Under the pieces are notes generated by a model. It worked only from the letters and a program-made list of their open reading frames with translations, was not told the origin of the DNA and made no database searches. Shown here piece after piece: positions 11,401-21,400 of a DNA stretch of 64,000 bases; within the stretch, counting starts at the first letter, position 1, and every line of letters begins with the position of its first letter. Origin of the DNA: Anaeramoeba flamelloides (Eukaryota > Metamonada > Anaeramoebidae); assembly GCA_027625915.1 (NCBI GenBank), contig JANTQA010000023.1, positions 4,526,001 through 4,590,000 of the forward strand. The letters are read 5' to 3'. The position numbers were made by a program, and so were the translations under genes.

Positions 11401-12992
11401 TTTTGCATATAAGTGTTGTGTAATACTAATCAGTTTTTTTAAGAATTGAAATTAAAGTGAATATTTCATTCTCAGGTTAGTGTTTGTTTTTTTTTTGAAA
11501 TAAAAATGCAAATTGTGTTCAATTTAGTTATAAATCTGTCATCACAAAAAGTTTGTAGAAATTTTTCATATTTTTACTCAAGAAACACACAAAATACTAT
11601 TTGTTGCAAAATAAATGGAACAAAATTTTCAATCAGCTTTCCAAAAAAAGGTTTTTACAATTATGTAACCTTTCGAATTTTTAATTCTGAAAATCAGGTT
11701 AAATTATTAATTTCCCTTTTAGAATTGGGACTTTGGATGATTTATTTTAATATTTGAGGGATTTTGTTTTTTTGGTAAAGCTCAATGAAAATTTTGATCT
11801 TTTTTATTTAACAATTAACAGTAGAAAGAATACAAACACATGAAACAGTCGTAATTTTAGATTACAACCTTACAAATTTCAAAAAATTCACAATTTCCGA
11901 CAAAAGACATATTTGTCACTTTCAACCAAATTTAATTTTTGATAATTTTGAGCTTAAAATAAAAACACCTCCAAACATTAACATGCTTTTTAACTGGAAA
12001 TTGAAATTTTCTCATTGAAACAAACACCAAAAATTCGTTTGGAAAAATGTGTTTTGGGAGTCTGCAAGATTTTAAAATCCAAAAAACAAAAAAGAAAAAA
12101 AACAACCGAAATATAAAAAAAAATTCTGGGTTTAGTTCTTACAACACTGGGATTAAAAATTTTTTGTTCGTGATCCCAAAGGTATACCAAAGAATTTCCT
12201 TTGGTTATTCTCCACAAACTTCTTTGAAATTTCCCTCGAAATTTTGTTTCGATTGTGCCAGTTAACATCCGAGATTTGATTATAAAGTCATCAATTGTTT
12301 CATCGTTCTCCATTTCTGATTGCAAGCTTAGTGAATCATAACGTTCCAAAAGAAGGATGTCGCTGTTCGAGTCTGAATCCGTTGTGACGCTCGACGGTGA
12401 TCTTGATGGAAGCTGCTGCCTTTGTTTTAAAAAGTTGTTGGTGTTGGAATACACACTCTTAAACTCATACAAATGGAATAATTTTTCTTTTGATTTGATT
12501 ATACCGTTTTGAATGTCCTGTAACAAAATCGTTTTATCCTGAATGTCTTCCTTTGAGGTATTTTTAGAATTTTCAGCAAGAAACACCACATTTTATCTTG
12601 TTTTCTGAAAAAAAAAAACATGAAAAAAAAATCATGAAAAAAGAAAAAAGAAAAAAGGCACAGAAATGAGAAAAGAAAATTACCTCAAGGTGGTTTATGT
12701 CAGATTTGTTTAGTTCTTTAATTTCCTTTTTTGTCAGTTTTGGTATTTTTTCCATTTGTTTGTAAATTTTCTCATTCTTCAAAAAGAGATGAAATTTCAT
12801 CACAGATCTTTGCATTTTATCCAGCTTTTTCACTTGGTTTTGAAAGTTACGCAAATTTGGTGCTAGACCGGAATTAAGATCACGAAACTCGACTAAGGAA
12901 TTACGGCCTATCTCTGTAACAACTTTTTCACAACAATCGTTCCTTAGAATAAATTGAAGGAGATACATCTCTTCAGGGAAAAAAATACTCAT
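2450..12992 (-). CDS. V-type ATPase 100-kDa subunit a
   Basis: Membrane subunit a of the V-ATPase Vo sector, which carries protons into acidic organelles. Exons read on the minus strand: 12992-12684 (MSIFFPEEMYLLQF, matching the family start; also LVEFRDLN); about 12550-12107; 12061 to about 11995; 8294-7947 (HILNMFQYD, LVGQGWVRV); 4449-3344 (FPFLFAVMFSDLGHG, the hallmark TM motif); 2735-2450 (LWALSLAHTEL, LRLHWVEF, FCPFSF). Phases agree at the 7947/4449 and 3344/2735 junctions. The first intron's acceptor (12550 or nearby) and the 11995/8294 junction, which does not keep frame as drawn, are uncertain; a donor or tiny exon may be missed there. Total about 850 residues, normal for the family. 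Introns are about 0.13, 0.045, 3.7, 3.5 and 0.6 kb; the two large ones contain mobile elements. The essential arginine of TASYLRLW-type sequences (here ASYTRLW) has its codon split AG/A by the last intron. Confidence 0.93.
4630..5172 (-). mobile_element. Family 1 TIR element, diverged copy inside a V-ATPase intron
   Basis: It starts near AAACTATTTTTCAGCC and contains the family 1 interior (ttccaaaattgaaatcattttttcacat, and the segment with ccacttggtaaaaac) in the opposite orientation to the copy at 1423. The far end has decayed to gaaaatagcttat. It lies in the 3.5-kb intron of the V-ATPase gene. Short open frames across it are chance. Confidence 0.7.
5355..5645 (-). repeat. Dispersed repeat F, inverted copy
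   Basis: The reverse complement matches 39650-39925 (wording such as tagatct, the poly-T then caatg/gttgat segment, gttgag, and tttcattattttgga) and more weakly 43735-43995 and 57860-58150. The TGTCCAAAATAATGAAAC edge resembles a Tc1/mariner-type terminus, but I do not see a transposase. The adjacent 5830-6051 stretch reads as a basic 73-codon frame and may be an element remnant. Confidence 0.5.
6615..7644. mobile_element. hAT-like non-autonomous DNA transposon in a V-ATPase intron
   Basis: The left end reads TAGAGTAGTTTCGTAA and the right end is the inverse of TAGAGTAGTTGTGTAA, giving a TIR of about 16 bp with two mismatches. Inside each end are many scattered copies of a short motif (ttgcgtaat, ttgtgtaat, ttgcgcaat, and at the right end aagcaat and acacaa), as in the subterminal repeats of hAT elements. 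The flanking octamers atgaacaa and atgatctt agree at 5 of 8 positions, compatible with a decayed 8-bp duplication. I see no transposase frame in the 1030 bp. Confidence 0.6.
8595..9738. mobile_element. Dispersed repeat G (copy 1), short TIR, V-ATPase intron
   Basis: This 1.14-kb repeat shares its whole length with 17087-18202. Matching landmarks include ttttttgagtg at the start, attgaaactttg, the cctttccaaataaatt block, ttctttatcttctta, the ggtat..aaatctattatac block and a terminal cactcaaaa. The terminal ttttgagtgcc and ggcactcaaaa are inverse to each other, so it is probably a DNA transposon with TIRs of about 12-15 bp. No coding capacity is visible. Confidence 0.65.
9860..10330. repeat. 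Dispersed repeat H (copy 1)
   Basis: This stretch aligns over about 400 bp with 63050-63425: both run through cttataataaa, a ggaaaatccaattttt-type block, aaaggtatt, a gaatatc block, tattaaagaattat and then a g-t-t-a-g-g or gggtgttt junction. It lies in the large V-ATPase intron. Confidence 0.55.
10178..10290. repeat. Two and a half tandem units of about 49 bp
   Basis: The phrase gttaggttttttgagttta followed by ctatttatttnnaaaatcaatagatt occurs twice in a row, and a third partial unit (ttaggtttttttt) follows. Just downstream near 10360 a shorter tandem, ggcactctacgg repeated twice, precedes cacttt. Confidence 0.75.
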
Positions 12993-13440
12993 CAGAAAAG
13001 ATAATTATAAAAAGATCTATGTTGAAAAAATGTTTCATTTCAGATTCTCCAAACTTGGAGAATAAGTAATTGGTTTTGGGAACTGTCTAATTGAGGATTT
13101 CGTGGTTGAAAATTTTCATAAGAAATCAGGAAAAAATATTTTTCCAAAAATTAACAACCACCTTTAACCCAAGCTTTAGTCTCGTAAATTGTTTCGGTTT
13201 TTAATTTTAACCAACTAACGCCTATGTTGTTTGATTAAAGAATTATTTTCTAAATTTGGAATCATTTTTTTAACTTTCAATTGCTCATTCTTTCAGTTAA
13301 TTTCAGAATTTAGATCGGAAATCAAAAATAAATAATTTTAAAAGTAATTTATTTGAAAGTGTATTTGCTGTTGGTTAGTTTTCCATTATTTCTCAATTGA
13401 AAGGATTTAAAAAAATTTCAATTAAATTTTCAGGTATTTA

Positions 13441-14005
13441 TAAATTAAGGTTTACAATTCTGGAATTTTGAAAATAAGGTCATCTTGTGTCGGGTGTAGT
13501 CACATGTTAATTTGGTTATTGACTGATCAATCTTGTGCTTGGTATTGATTTTAATAGTGGTTCAAAATAGGCAATTTTTGACAATTTATTTTTTTTTTTC
13601 CGAAATATGAATTGAAGAGTGGAAGATGAATATAATCGAAGGTTAGTGATAAAAAATGTGATTTGGAGGCTGTTGATTGAATTTTTTAATTAGGTTTGGT
13701 TTTTTTAGGAGCTTTCATTTATTTTTTTTTTTCATTTAGTTAATTGAGAATTTTGTAATCAAAATTTTCTTCTACAACCCAAAAATCTATTTTTATCATT
13801 AAGCAATTTCAAAATTATTAATCTTAGACTCTTCAATTCAGATTTCGGAAAAAAAAAAAATAAATTGTCAAAATTGACTATTTTGAACCACTATTAAAAC
13901 TCATAACAAGCACAAGATCGGACTGCTAAAACCCATATTAACAAGTTACTCCACCCAATACAAGATATTTTTTTTTCAAATTTCAGGGATTTGAACCTTA
14001 ATGAC
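13441..14005. mobile_element. Foldback element with about 190-bp terminal inverted repeats
   Basis: The left arm (about 13441-13640) and right arm (about 13815-14005) are inverse copies with scattered mismatches. Matching blocks include aattaaggtt/aaccttaat at the ends, a block around tcttgtgct/agcacaaga, taatagtggttcaaaatag against its inverse, and gacaatttattttttttt against its inverse. Only about 170 bp separates the arms. It lies upstream of the V-ATPase start. No open frame. Confidence 0.85.
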
Positions 14006-15691
14006 TAAGTTTAAAATTCAACAATTAGACTCAACACAATCTGTTCAAATCTCATTTGAAATGTAAAGGAATGATCTAGAAAATATTCTCCAATTTGGAT
14101 CACAAAATCATTTTGTGTCATTTTTTAAAGGAAAAATGAAAAAGAAATTTTTAATTAAGTAAACTCGATTAACTTTATTACGGAACATGGAAATGACAAT
14201 GAAAATGAAAAATATTAATGATTTACTAAATTTATAAGGACTTCTCAATAAATAGCACTAACTACACAAGATCAATATTGCCAAATATTCTATGATCATT
14301 GAGTTACTTTGAATTGTTACATTGTCTCCACAAACAACTAACCCGTTCCAACCCTCAGAAAAAAATTATAAGACAACTAAATTGGTTGTCTATTATAAAA
14401 GTGTGTTTTTTGAAATATAAAATCCAATTTGTATCATAAGATCAAAATTTCTTCTTCTTTTACTTCGAGGTATTTTTTAATGAAAAAACCAAAAAAAAAA
14501 GTAAGTTTTCTCTAGAAAATAAATAACAGAAACCATAGAAACACAAAATTATTTTTCAATCCTGGTTTTTAAATTGTTTAAACATGAGATTTTAACAATT
14601 ATGAGAATCAAAGATCCTCCTTAATGTAAGTTTTTTATGTATTTTTTTGTCAATTACTAAAACCGAAAGAATGAAACACTCCTTTTTAATCTTCTATTTT
14701 ATATATTATAGTTTATGATGAACTTTCATACCCATGAAAAACTTGACAATTTATTGTAAAAGAATATTTTCAACAAAAAAAAATCAATTTCTAGGTTATT
14801 ATAAATATTCACAGTAGTACAGTAATGGATATATTAATTATTATAAATGGGTTATGATTTGGTTTTATTTTTTTTTTGGTTCTTTTTGATTTTTCCTTGA
14901 ATTAAATCCCCACATCATTACTAAGAGTTGAATATCTTCTGAAATTGTTTTTGGAACAACATTATCCATGCGAAACGCACTTCAGAATTCTTTTGTACTT
15001 TTTTGATACTTTTTTTATTGTTTGGATCTTTTAAATCAAAACCTAATTTATTGTACCAAGATAAATTGGTTGAGGTTATGTGGGAAATGCGTTTAGAATT
15101 TTTTATGAAATTATCTTTTTTGAATTTAAATTTGCAAAAATTAGTCAGTTTTTTTTATTTACAAAACAAAATATGGTGTTAGTTGAGAAAAAATCAATTT
15201 TTTAATTTTTCGAAATGAAAACTTTTTAGTGGATTTCATACCATACAAAACACTTTACCATTACTTTAACTAATTTATACTTTTTTTGGAAATAAAAAAG
15301 TACTAGTTATGAAAAATTGTCATTTTTCCCCATTTTGACCTTTTAGGGGAAAATTCCAAGCCTTCTCAACATGACTCACAAGCCAAAAATAAATAAAAGA
15401 AACTAATCGACAAGATCACAAGGTTTCCACTTTCACTTAAAAAGAAATTTCCTCAAAAATTTGTTTCTGACTAACCTTCATTTTCATTTCGAGATATGAT
15501 AAGAGATAAATTGTAGGAAAAAAAAGTTATTTTTTTCTACTTAGGTCTTTTTGAATATTTATTTATGAGATATACGAAACACCGAATTACTCTTTTAAAA
15601 AATATACACAACACCAAATTTCAATTGCAATCCTAGTTCTTAAGGATTATTAGAATTTTGACTTTGTTTAAAAAAGTTTACTATTCTAATC
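14006..15691. other. Intergenic AT-rich DNA, nothing recognised
   Basis: No coding frame, RNA gene or clear repeat pair was found between the foldback element and the LINE. Confidence 0.4.
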
Positions 15692-15707
15692 AAGTTTAAA
15701 ACTTTTT
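15692..15707. repeat. LINE target-site duplication, left copy
   Basis: The 16-mer aagtttaaaacttttt immediately precedes the LINE remnant and recurs exactly at 16961-16976. Confidence 0.85.
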
Positions 15708-16960
15708 GAAACAATTAAAAATTGGCTCTTGAGATATTACAAAAAAGAAGGAATTGGAGTTTATCAAGGAGATCCCTTATCACCAATTCTCTTCGCATTT
15801 ATATCTCATTTCCTACTAGAAAAGTTAAAAACTTTAGCTGTTCATGTTCAAATGTATGCAGATGATCTTATTCTTATTATGAAAGGTCCATTAATCTCTC
15901 TAAAAATTAATTTAGAAAGGATTTTTGAAATAATAAAAAAGATTCGGGATGAACCCACATAATAAAAAAAACCAAATATAAAAAAAGAATTAAAAGATAT
16001 TTTTTATCTTGGTATTTGGTTAGAAAAAAACACACATCTTGAATATAATTTCAAAAAAGTGGAAAAGTCCTTGGAAACACTTAATCGATTGTTTCAACAA
16101 AATAAACTCAACAATGGAGTCAAAATAACTTCTTTCAAAGCTCTCATTTAAAGTCAACTTTATTATGGTCTTGAAATATTTGACTTGAAACAAAATGATT
16201 TTGAAAGAATTGATAGATTTATCAATAAAACAGTCACAAATTTCTTACAAATTAATATCCATTCACCTCGATTAATTTATAAAACTGAAGCAAAAATTGA
16301 TCTCGCTAGATTAAAAATATACCGAAGAAAATATAAATTGATAGAAAAATTAGATTTCTTAAATTTAAAAAAAATTAAAAACAATACTAAATTTTCGAAA
16401 ATTGGAAAATGAAAATATTAATTGGCACACTAAGGGATTAAAATTATTAGATTTAGAATTAAAAGTTTTTCGATTAACCGAATTGGAAAATTCACCTAGT
16501 TGGAAAGTTCAACAATATCTAAAAATTATAAAACAACCAAATTGCAATTTCAAACAACAAAAATATTTAAACTGGAAAGCTTCAAAAACAATTCTAAAAT
16601 TTCGAAATTTTACTAATTGTTTAAATAGGTACTCTTATGTAACAAGTAAAAATAAAAATAAAAATTGTGATTTATGTAAAGAAAAGTTAAATATTGATAT
16701 CATTGAAGATTTCGATCATTTTTTATGGGACTGTCCGGCCTATAAAATAAATCGAAAAATCTGGATATCTGAATTTTTTGAAAAAATAAAAAAATTAATA
16801 ATATCAGAGATATTATTAAAAAAAGAATTCATCATATATATTATCATTAGTAAGTGATAATAAAATTTGTGATTCTTTAACAAAATTTCTAAAAAAAAGT
16901 TTAGAAATTAGGGCACACAGGAGAAAAGCAATTTTCTCTCTTCAAAAATAAAAAAAAAAA
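15708..16960 (+). mobile_element. 5'-truncated LINE (non-LTR retrotransposon)
   Basis: Only the last 1.25 kb of a LINE is present. Reverse transcriptase motifs are clear at 15729-15962: GVYQGDPLSPILF then MYADDLILI, the catalytic F/YxDD box. After a stop at 15960 the thumb region continues in shifted frames (FYLGIWLEKN near 16000; LYYGLEIFDL near 16160). The carboxyl end has a zinc-knuckle-like CDLC..DHFLWDCPAY (16668-16740), as in many LINE proteins. A final shifted frame ends at about 16948 (RRKAIFSLQK, stop), directly followed by an A-rich tail. The start coincides with the RT palm, so 5' truncation by incomplete reverse transcription is the simple reading. At least two in-frame stops and two or three frameshifts mark it as dead. 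Confidence 0.93.
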
Positions 16961-16976
16961 AAGTTTAAAACTTTTT
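16961..16976. repeat. LINE target-site duplication, right copy
   Basis: Exact second copy of the 16-mer found at 15692-15707. It follows the A-rich tail and marks the right boundary of the insertion. Confidence 0.85.
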
Positions 16977-17086
16977 AAAAAAGTTTTGTTTCATAATTTT
17001 TTTGTTTTTTTAAAACATATTTTAAAACAGTTAGTAAATTGTACAATTTTGAAAAATTTTAATAGTGTGAACCTTATTGAAAAATA

Positions 17087-18202
17087 TTTTTTGAGTGTCA
17101 TGAGTTATTGAAACTTTGAAACTAAAACACTATTCTCACCTCAACTTGTGAAAAGATTCAAAGTAATTCAGAGTTGAATCTTAATTTTTTCAATTTTTTG
17201 AACATTTTTTGATTATATTTTTAGTTTTATTATTTAGATTTTGGATCAATAAATGTGTTTATATAAATGAGTAAATTTAATCAAAGAGTAAACCCAAATT
17301 AATAGGTCCAAAAAAGGTGTGTATTTTGAAACAAATATTTTCTTTTAAAAGACTAAACACGAAAGATCACCTTTCCAAATAAATTTATTGAAATCAATAA
17401 TGAAAAAATAAAAACTTCACCAAAAGCCTAATTTCCAAGATTTGTTTTCTTTATCTTCTTAATTTGTATAAAGCCAACTAATTTATTACCTTGGATTTCT
17501 TGGCCCCATTCCAATTGTTTTATTATTTCACAAAAAATTTTTTACAAACTTACTTTTAAAAATCTTTTTACAAATAGTTTTATCAAACAAAATAAAACTA
17601 AAGAATAATATTTCAAAAAAATAAAATAAAGGGGTAAAATTCTTGGAATCAAAAAACATTTACAAAAGATTCAAACCAAAATAATTGAAAAATTTTAGTA
17701 AAAATTTCAACAAGATTCAGAATTATTTTGAGTTCTCATTTTAACTAAAATAAATAATTATTCAAACCAAATGAATTCATCTAATAAATCTTTATTTTGA
17801 AGAGGAATTTATTAAATATGTAATTAATAGAAATCATTAAAGAATTGGATGAATCAAATAAAAATAGGATTTTTAAGTTCGTTTGGAAATTCTTTGGAAA
17901 TAAAAAGTAATTTGTTTACTAAAAATTTACCAAACAAAAGTATTTCCATGAAGAATTAAAAACAAAACCAAATTAAGAACAAGTAATTGTTTCAAAGGTT
18001 ACAGATAAGATCAAGAAATAAATTATTTGTATTTATTTTTTTTTGATCAATCTTTTCATTTTTTTAAATCTCATTTTTTAGTTGGTATCAAAATATATTA
18101 TACTCGGAGATCTGACACTCTCATATTTATTAAAATATCAATATATTTGGTTAAAGAAATGATTTGAATAAAACAGTTTCACATAAATGATGGCACTCAA
18201 AA
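17087..18202. mobile_element. Dispersed repeat G (copy 2)
   Basis: Direct-orientation relative of 8595-9738, moderately diverged, with termini ttttttgagtgtca and tggcactcaaaa that are inverse to each other. It lies between the LINE and the 3' end of the MBOAT gene. No coding capacity. Confidence 0.65.
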
Positions 18203-18475
18203 TTTGTAAAATATACTTACTTCTTTAAATTCAAAAAAGTAACAAACTTTAATTAATATTATCATAAATATTTTTTGGAAAGTAAAATTCAAATCGAAAT
18301 CCAAATATAGGTCAAACCGAAAATTATTTTTTCTTGATTAGTATTTGATGAAAAAGGATTTAGTATTAGACAAAACTTGAAAGTTTTTTGAGGATAAAGA
18401 TTTTGTAATTTTAAAAAGAAAACAATAATTTAATTTAAAAATTGCTTTTATATATTTATTTTATTCGCTGAATTA

Positions 18476-21400
18476 TTAATCTAATTTACTTTTTAAATAT
18501 TTACTTTTTAAATATTGGGTTTTTAGAATGTGAATATATTTAGGCGAAAAATTATATAAGAATATTAATCCGAGTATTGGGTACAGAAGGATGAAAAAAT
18601 AAGTTGATTTTAAGAAGGCAAATAAAGTATTTGTATCATAAATTGAAAATGTTGTTGAAATTGAGTTAGTCAAGGGTATCCCAAAAAAGATTATACATAA
18701 AACTTTACCGGCAAGTTCGAGTTCAAATGGCAATTCTTCATCTTTTTTAACAAAAATCGATTGCATTTTTTTTCTACATAATGTATCAAAATAATTAATA
18801 AGAATAGAATAAGCACCACTAAAATAATAACACCATCTTTGACCATGCCAAAAACACGTCATTAAGGCAACAGAAACGGTAGCTATGAATTTTCTTTTCG
18901 AGTCTTTGTTACGAAAGATACGATAATATAGATTATATTTTAACCAGTAATGCATTAAACGATTCCAATAAGCCATATTTTCTCTAGTACATGTCGAAAA
19001 TTCAGTTTCACGTAAATAGACGCCATTAAATCGATCCCTATATTTTTTTATTATGTTTATTTTTTTTTTTAAAATTTCAAAATATTAAAGAAAAAAAACA
19101 AATAGAAGTATAGTTAGAAAAAGTTTTGTGTTTAAAGATTTATGATAATATTAAAATTAAGTTTTTTTTTTATTTATTTAATTGATGGATAAATTCTTAT
19201 TAAATATGGTGTCATCTCCATAGATTTCAATATTACTCAATTATATTCTTATACTATATTATTGGAAAAGCAATTTTTGTGATTAAAATTTATTTCTAAT
19301 GTTCAAAAAAAATTGACGAAAATGAATATCAAAATTGAAGTAAAAAAAGATTTAATAATAGTTTTTTAAAAAAATAAAAGTATATAAATTAAAAATACTT
19401 TTAATGAATATTATTAGCCCTTGATAAGAATATGTTTTTTCCAAAAGTGAGAGATAAAAATAAACTTTGCTTCTGTCAAAGGTGACCAAAAAAATTTTCA
19501 AATATCAATTATTTTTTATAAGTTGGCCTTTGAAAAACAAAGAAAAAATAAGTAGAATAATACACATCAAAGAATGGTTGATAATCCGTATGAAATAAAA
19601 TTTCAAACAATAGATTTTCTTAAGAAATTGAAACCCAAAATCCTTAGAGCCACATTGAGAAAAACAAGAATGTTTGTTTTGATCTTTAATTAGAAGATCC
19701 AAAGAAAATCCAATAGAAATCAAAATGATTTTTATACATTTATTCCCACTTTTTCAATATCCTTAGAATAACAGTCTTTGAACTTGGTGACTATAGATCT
19801 TGCAATGAAAAAAAAATTTTAATTGCCTACTAATAAAAAAAAGAAAAAAAAAGAAAAAATGTGAAAAAATAATTTCAATTTTGGAATTTCCAAAATTAAA
19901 TTTTTCTTCTAATATCCATTTAAACTATTTAAACACATGTAATTCATCAATTACAACTGGAATCATTTGACTGGAAAATAATTTAGAACGTTTAAAGAAG
20001 TATTTTTTGTTCAATTATACCAAAAAACAAAATAAAAATAAAAAAATAGAAAGTTTAAAGAAGTAAAGTTATTTTAAACTTCTATTTTGTTAGAAAAATT
20101 ATAATATTACCATCTTTTTGATCCATCGTAATTATATCCATTGAATCCAAACCCGGCTATAATGTTATGACCTTCTGAGAATTTAAAGGCACCATAATAT
20201 CGTGTACGGTATGTAAAGCCAAGAATATATAGAACCCAGAATTTGTAAAATACTGATCTGCTTTTTAATAAAGATCCAGAATAGAGATCGAAATTGTATA
20301 CACTACTAAGCTTAAGAAATGCTATTAAATAAAACACAGATTGTAATAAACACCACAGGCCTTCCATAATTCCATCCTAAAAGAGAAAAAGATATTTTTT
20401 TTTTTTTTTTTTTTCACAATAATGTTAATAAAGAATGATATTTAAATAAAAGTTTGTTTAAAGATTTTTCTTGAAAGGTACTTGTATTTTTTAAAAATAA
20501 AATTAAATCTGTCGAGATGCTTCAATTTTTAATTGTATTTGAAATTTTGTGTTTTTGTAATGGAAATTGATGAGTTAACCTTTTCTAAACAAATTATTAG
20601 AGTTAATCTATTTTTTGAAATCCAAAATTCATTTTTTTCCAATATAAAAGGGAAAAAAAGTAACATATTATTTTTATTCACAATTAAGTTTATTCTTGAA
20701 AATTGTGTAATATATTTTTAGTTTTATGTTGTGAAGCATTGATTTTGAAAAAAAAAATATTTGGTTAGTATTTTTTATTATTAGTATTTCAATTCAAATC
20801 TCAATCAATAAAATTAATAGAGGAACAGATGATTAAATAAATGAAAAGTTGATAGAAGTTTAACTAAAAATTTATCAATGAAATTTAGATCTATTAAGCA
20901 TTAAATTTTGTTCTTCTTTAAGTTTGAAAAAAGTTGTAATTTTCTTGTTTTTAAAAAATGAAAAATTTTCAAATTTAATTTTCAAAATTGAATTTTTTTT
21001 TAACAAATGGTTTTTTCTTATTCACAAGAATCCTTATAGCAATTTAAATCATATTTGGAATTTATAATATTGATTTTAAATTTTGTGGATAAAATTACCG
21101 AATTCCCAAATATCTTCAAAAAAATTTTATTTGAAAAAACAAAATTTAAATTAAAATAAAAACAGAGTTTCTGAATAAAATTTATGTGCTTGACTTTCAA
21201 ACTTTAATAATTATAACTATAATTATTATACTAAAATAATAATAATAATTTATAATAGGTTTTATAAAACTATTTTTTGTTTATCCAAAAGAATAATCTC
21301 AAAAAAGAAAAAAAAATGTATTTACATTTATATTCCTGGTAAAAAAGACTTGGTATTGTGTAATAATGATGAAAATAGTAATAAACAAGGTAAAAACTGT

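Noticed and set aside
11506-11757. 83-codon plus-strand frame
   Set aside because: It lies antisense within the large V-ATPase intron and matches nothing I know; composition is near background.
12047-12265. Plus-strand 72-codon frame
   Set aside because: Antisense to V-ATPase exon 2.
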